The position numbers and the translations under genes are program-made. This document shows, one piece after another, positions 62,476 to 64,000 of a stretch of 64,000 nt of DNA. Source of the stretch: Paratinospora sagittata. Lineage: Eukaryota; Streptophyta; Magnoliopsida; Ranunculales; Menispermaceae. Under the pieces are notes generated by a model. That model did not search any database. It saw nothing but the letters and a program-made list of their open reading frames with translations, and was not told the origin of the DNA. The stretch spans positions 46,572,447 through 46,636,446 of the forward strand of contig CM069594.1 of NCBI GenBank assembly GCA_035771175.1, given 5' to 3'. Each line of letters starts with the position of its first letter. Positions within the stretch are counted from its first letter, which is position 1.

Positions 62476-63654
62476 CTAGGTGTTAGTAGAAAATATTTCA
62501 ATTAAGATAAGCTGGAAAAACTGTGTAAGGAGTAGAAAAATCGAGCAAGCAGAAGTACCCACATTTTTCTCGTTAGAAATATTTGATTTTTGTCTCAGAC
62601 GTGGATAGCGTTCTGTTGGGTTGTGTATCATGTTTTCTATTGACAGATAGCAGGCTATAGCAGGTCGATATACACAAACCCGAGAGCTCGAGTTTTCCAA
62701 ACTTTTCAATAGCGTGTTATCAAGGCTAAAGCGCGCTAATGCCCATTTTACTAAACATGGAAAGATCACGGCAACAGATTTATAGCGAGTTATCAAAGGG
62801 GATAGCGCGCTATAAAAAATTTTCCAGAAAAACAAATGTTTTATTATAGAACCCTATCAAGGTGCTATCAACACTGATAGTGCGCTGGTGCCTTCTGGAA
62901 AATTTTGCCAAACTGCTGGATAACCTTATTTTTCAAAAATTAATATTTTGACAATCAAGAACCATTCCAATGACTTAAAACATTTTGGTATAAGATTATA
63001 AACTTTTAAATAATTCAAAACTCGTTGAAATTATGATTAAAAGCTTTCAGAAAACATTTTTTCAAAATGAAATACTATATCGAAGTGATTTCGAAGACTT
63101 CGCAATTTTCAGAGTTTTAGTGCTGAGATTGAACGAGAGTAACCTACACACCAAAGATCAAACTAATGCATTAGACGCGACATATGTCTTCGTTCTTCGA
63201 GTTTGATCTTTCTAGACTTCAAAAGCTATTGTTTGATGTGTTCTTGATGCAATACAGGTGATGTGTTCTTTTTTGATGTGTTATCTTACCGAGACCACTT
63301 CATCTACTTACAGTTTAAAACAATGGATAGCATCAGCAAATTTAAGCACCAAAGGGATAAAATGAAGAACTTGCTGAACAATGACGTTATCATCAAGACA
63401 GATTGCAATTTTGATTCAATTCGAAGCTTGTTTTGGCAAATGCAAGAATCATTACTTTTTTCTCTTGAAAAACTCTTTGGAAAGGTCAATCTAACTTGCA
63501 AAAATCGTGTGTGTTGTATTTTTGAAAATCAGAGGACGAGTGTTTTATAAAATTAGAAGTTGCGGGTTAAGGAGCAAGAGAGTACAAAATGATTTGAATT
63601 CAAAACATTGTTTAATCTAAAGTTGTTTTGGGCATGCGAGACAATGGGAATCAT
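62476..63654 (+). repeat. Array 2 monomer 49, divergent (1179 bp)
   Basis: Private 'atttgattttt', 'ttttcaatagcg', 'aaggctaaag' (1-bp deletion), 'tataaaaaatt', 'gacgcgac', 'cttcaaaagc'. Confidence 0.94.
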
Positions 63655-64000
63655 CTAGGTGTTAGTAGAAAATATTTCAATTAAGATAAGCTGGAAAAAC
63701 TGTGTAAGGAGTAGAAAAATCGAGCAAGCAGAAGTACCCACATTTTTCTCGTTAGAAATATTAGATTTTTGTCTCAGACGTGGATAACGTTCTGTTGGGT
63801 TGTGTATCATGTTCTCTATTAACAGATAGCAGGCTATAGCAGGTCGATATACACAAACCAGAGAGCTCGAGTTTTCCAAATTTTTCGATAGCGTGTTATC
63901 AAGGCCTAAAGCGCGCTAATGCCCATTTTGCTAAAAATGGAAAGATCACGGCAACAGATTTATAGCGAGTTATCAAAGGGGATAGCGCGCTATACACAAT
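63655..64000 (+). repeat. Array 2 monomer 50, partial, cut by window end
   Basis: First 346 bp. 'ggataacg', 'attaacag', 'accagagag', 'tttgctaaaa'. The array clearly continues past the window. Confidence 0.95.

Larger units (their letters stand above)
5244..64000 (+). repeat. Satellite array 2: ~1180-bp monomers, 49 full copies plus two partial
   Basis: The anchor 'atcatctagg' recurs every 1178-1180 bp (one interval is 1158) from 5867 to 63655, always on the same strand. Compared with array 1, each monomer has a longer 'caggctatagcagg' segment and a different spacer before 'cttaccgag'. Subtype variants define nested HORs described below. The whole 58.8 kb is accounted for by the repeat; no unrelated insertion was seen. 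Confidence 0.98.

Noticed and set aside
5244..64000. CRISPR array or other prokaryotic repeat system
   Set aside because: The repeat unit is 1.18 kb with no short repeat/unique spacer alternation and no associated genes.
1..64000. Telomeric repeats (TTTAGGG, TTAGG, TTAGGG runs)
   Set aside because: Only isolated partial matches such as 'accctag'; no tandem run.
1..64000. Ribosomal or other tandem RNA genes
   Set aside because: No stretch resembling conserved rRNA, 5S, tRNA or histone genes; composition is AT-rich and non-coding throughout.

Overview
The window is almost entirely one long-monomer satellite DNA. No gene, RNA gene or intact transposon can be supported. Two head-to-tail arrays run in the same orientation, separated by a 100-N assembly gap (5144-5243). 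Array 1 (1-5143) has monomers of about 1183 bp arranged as an almost identical 2366-bp dimer. Array 2 (5244-64000) has 49 full monomers of about 1180 bp plus two partial ones. The two monomer types are clearly homologous but differ at many positions and by several indels.

The scaffold gap, the megasatellite scale, the AT-rich base composition and the higher-order repeat (HOR) organisation point to eukaryotic heterochromatin (centromeric, pericentromeric or subtelomeric). A flowering plant is my best guess, from two weak clues: an ATAGC/GCTAT-rich domain in each monomer that resembles plant DNA-transposon ends, and an ATG in an AACAATGG context. I do not recognise the satellite family.

Layout. 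1-5143: dimeric HOR, units A and B. 5144-5243: gap. 5244 to about 12.9 kb: a second, independent dimeric HOR (2360 bp), crisp at first and decaying rightwards. About 12.9-43 kb: a mosaic of shuffled monomer subtypes in which multi-monomer blocks recur at offsets of 8, 11 and 12 monomers. About 42.9-54.7 kb: two tandem copies of a five-monomer HOR of about 5.9 kb. About 54.2-57.8 kb: near-monomeric amplification of one subtype. 57.8-64 kb: monomers with many private changes, including one 22-bp deletion, as expected of an older or array-edge region.

Monomer coordinates below use an arbitrary phase: each unit starts at the first base of 'ctaggtgtta' (array 2) or the equivalent 'caaggYgtta' (array 1). 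Open reading frames recur every 1.18 kb because the DNA recurs. They carry stops, frameshifts and amino-acid-changing variants and show no sign of coding selection. One plus-strand segment (up to 95 codons) could be a captured exon-like fragment. I found no previously undescribed functional system. What is worth attention is the record of satellite evolution: subtype-specific variants that let block duplications, mosaic monomers and nested HORs be read directly.
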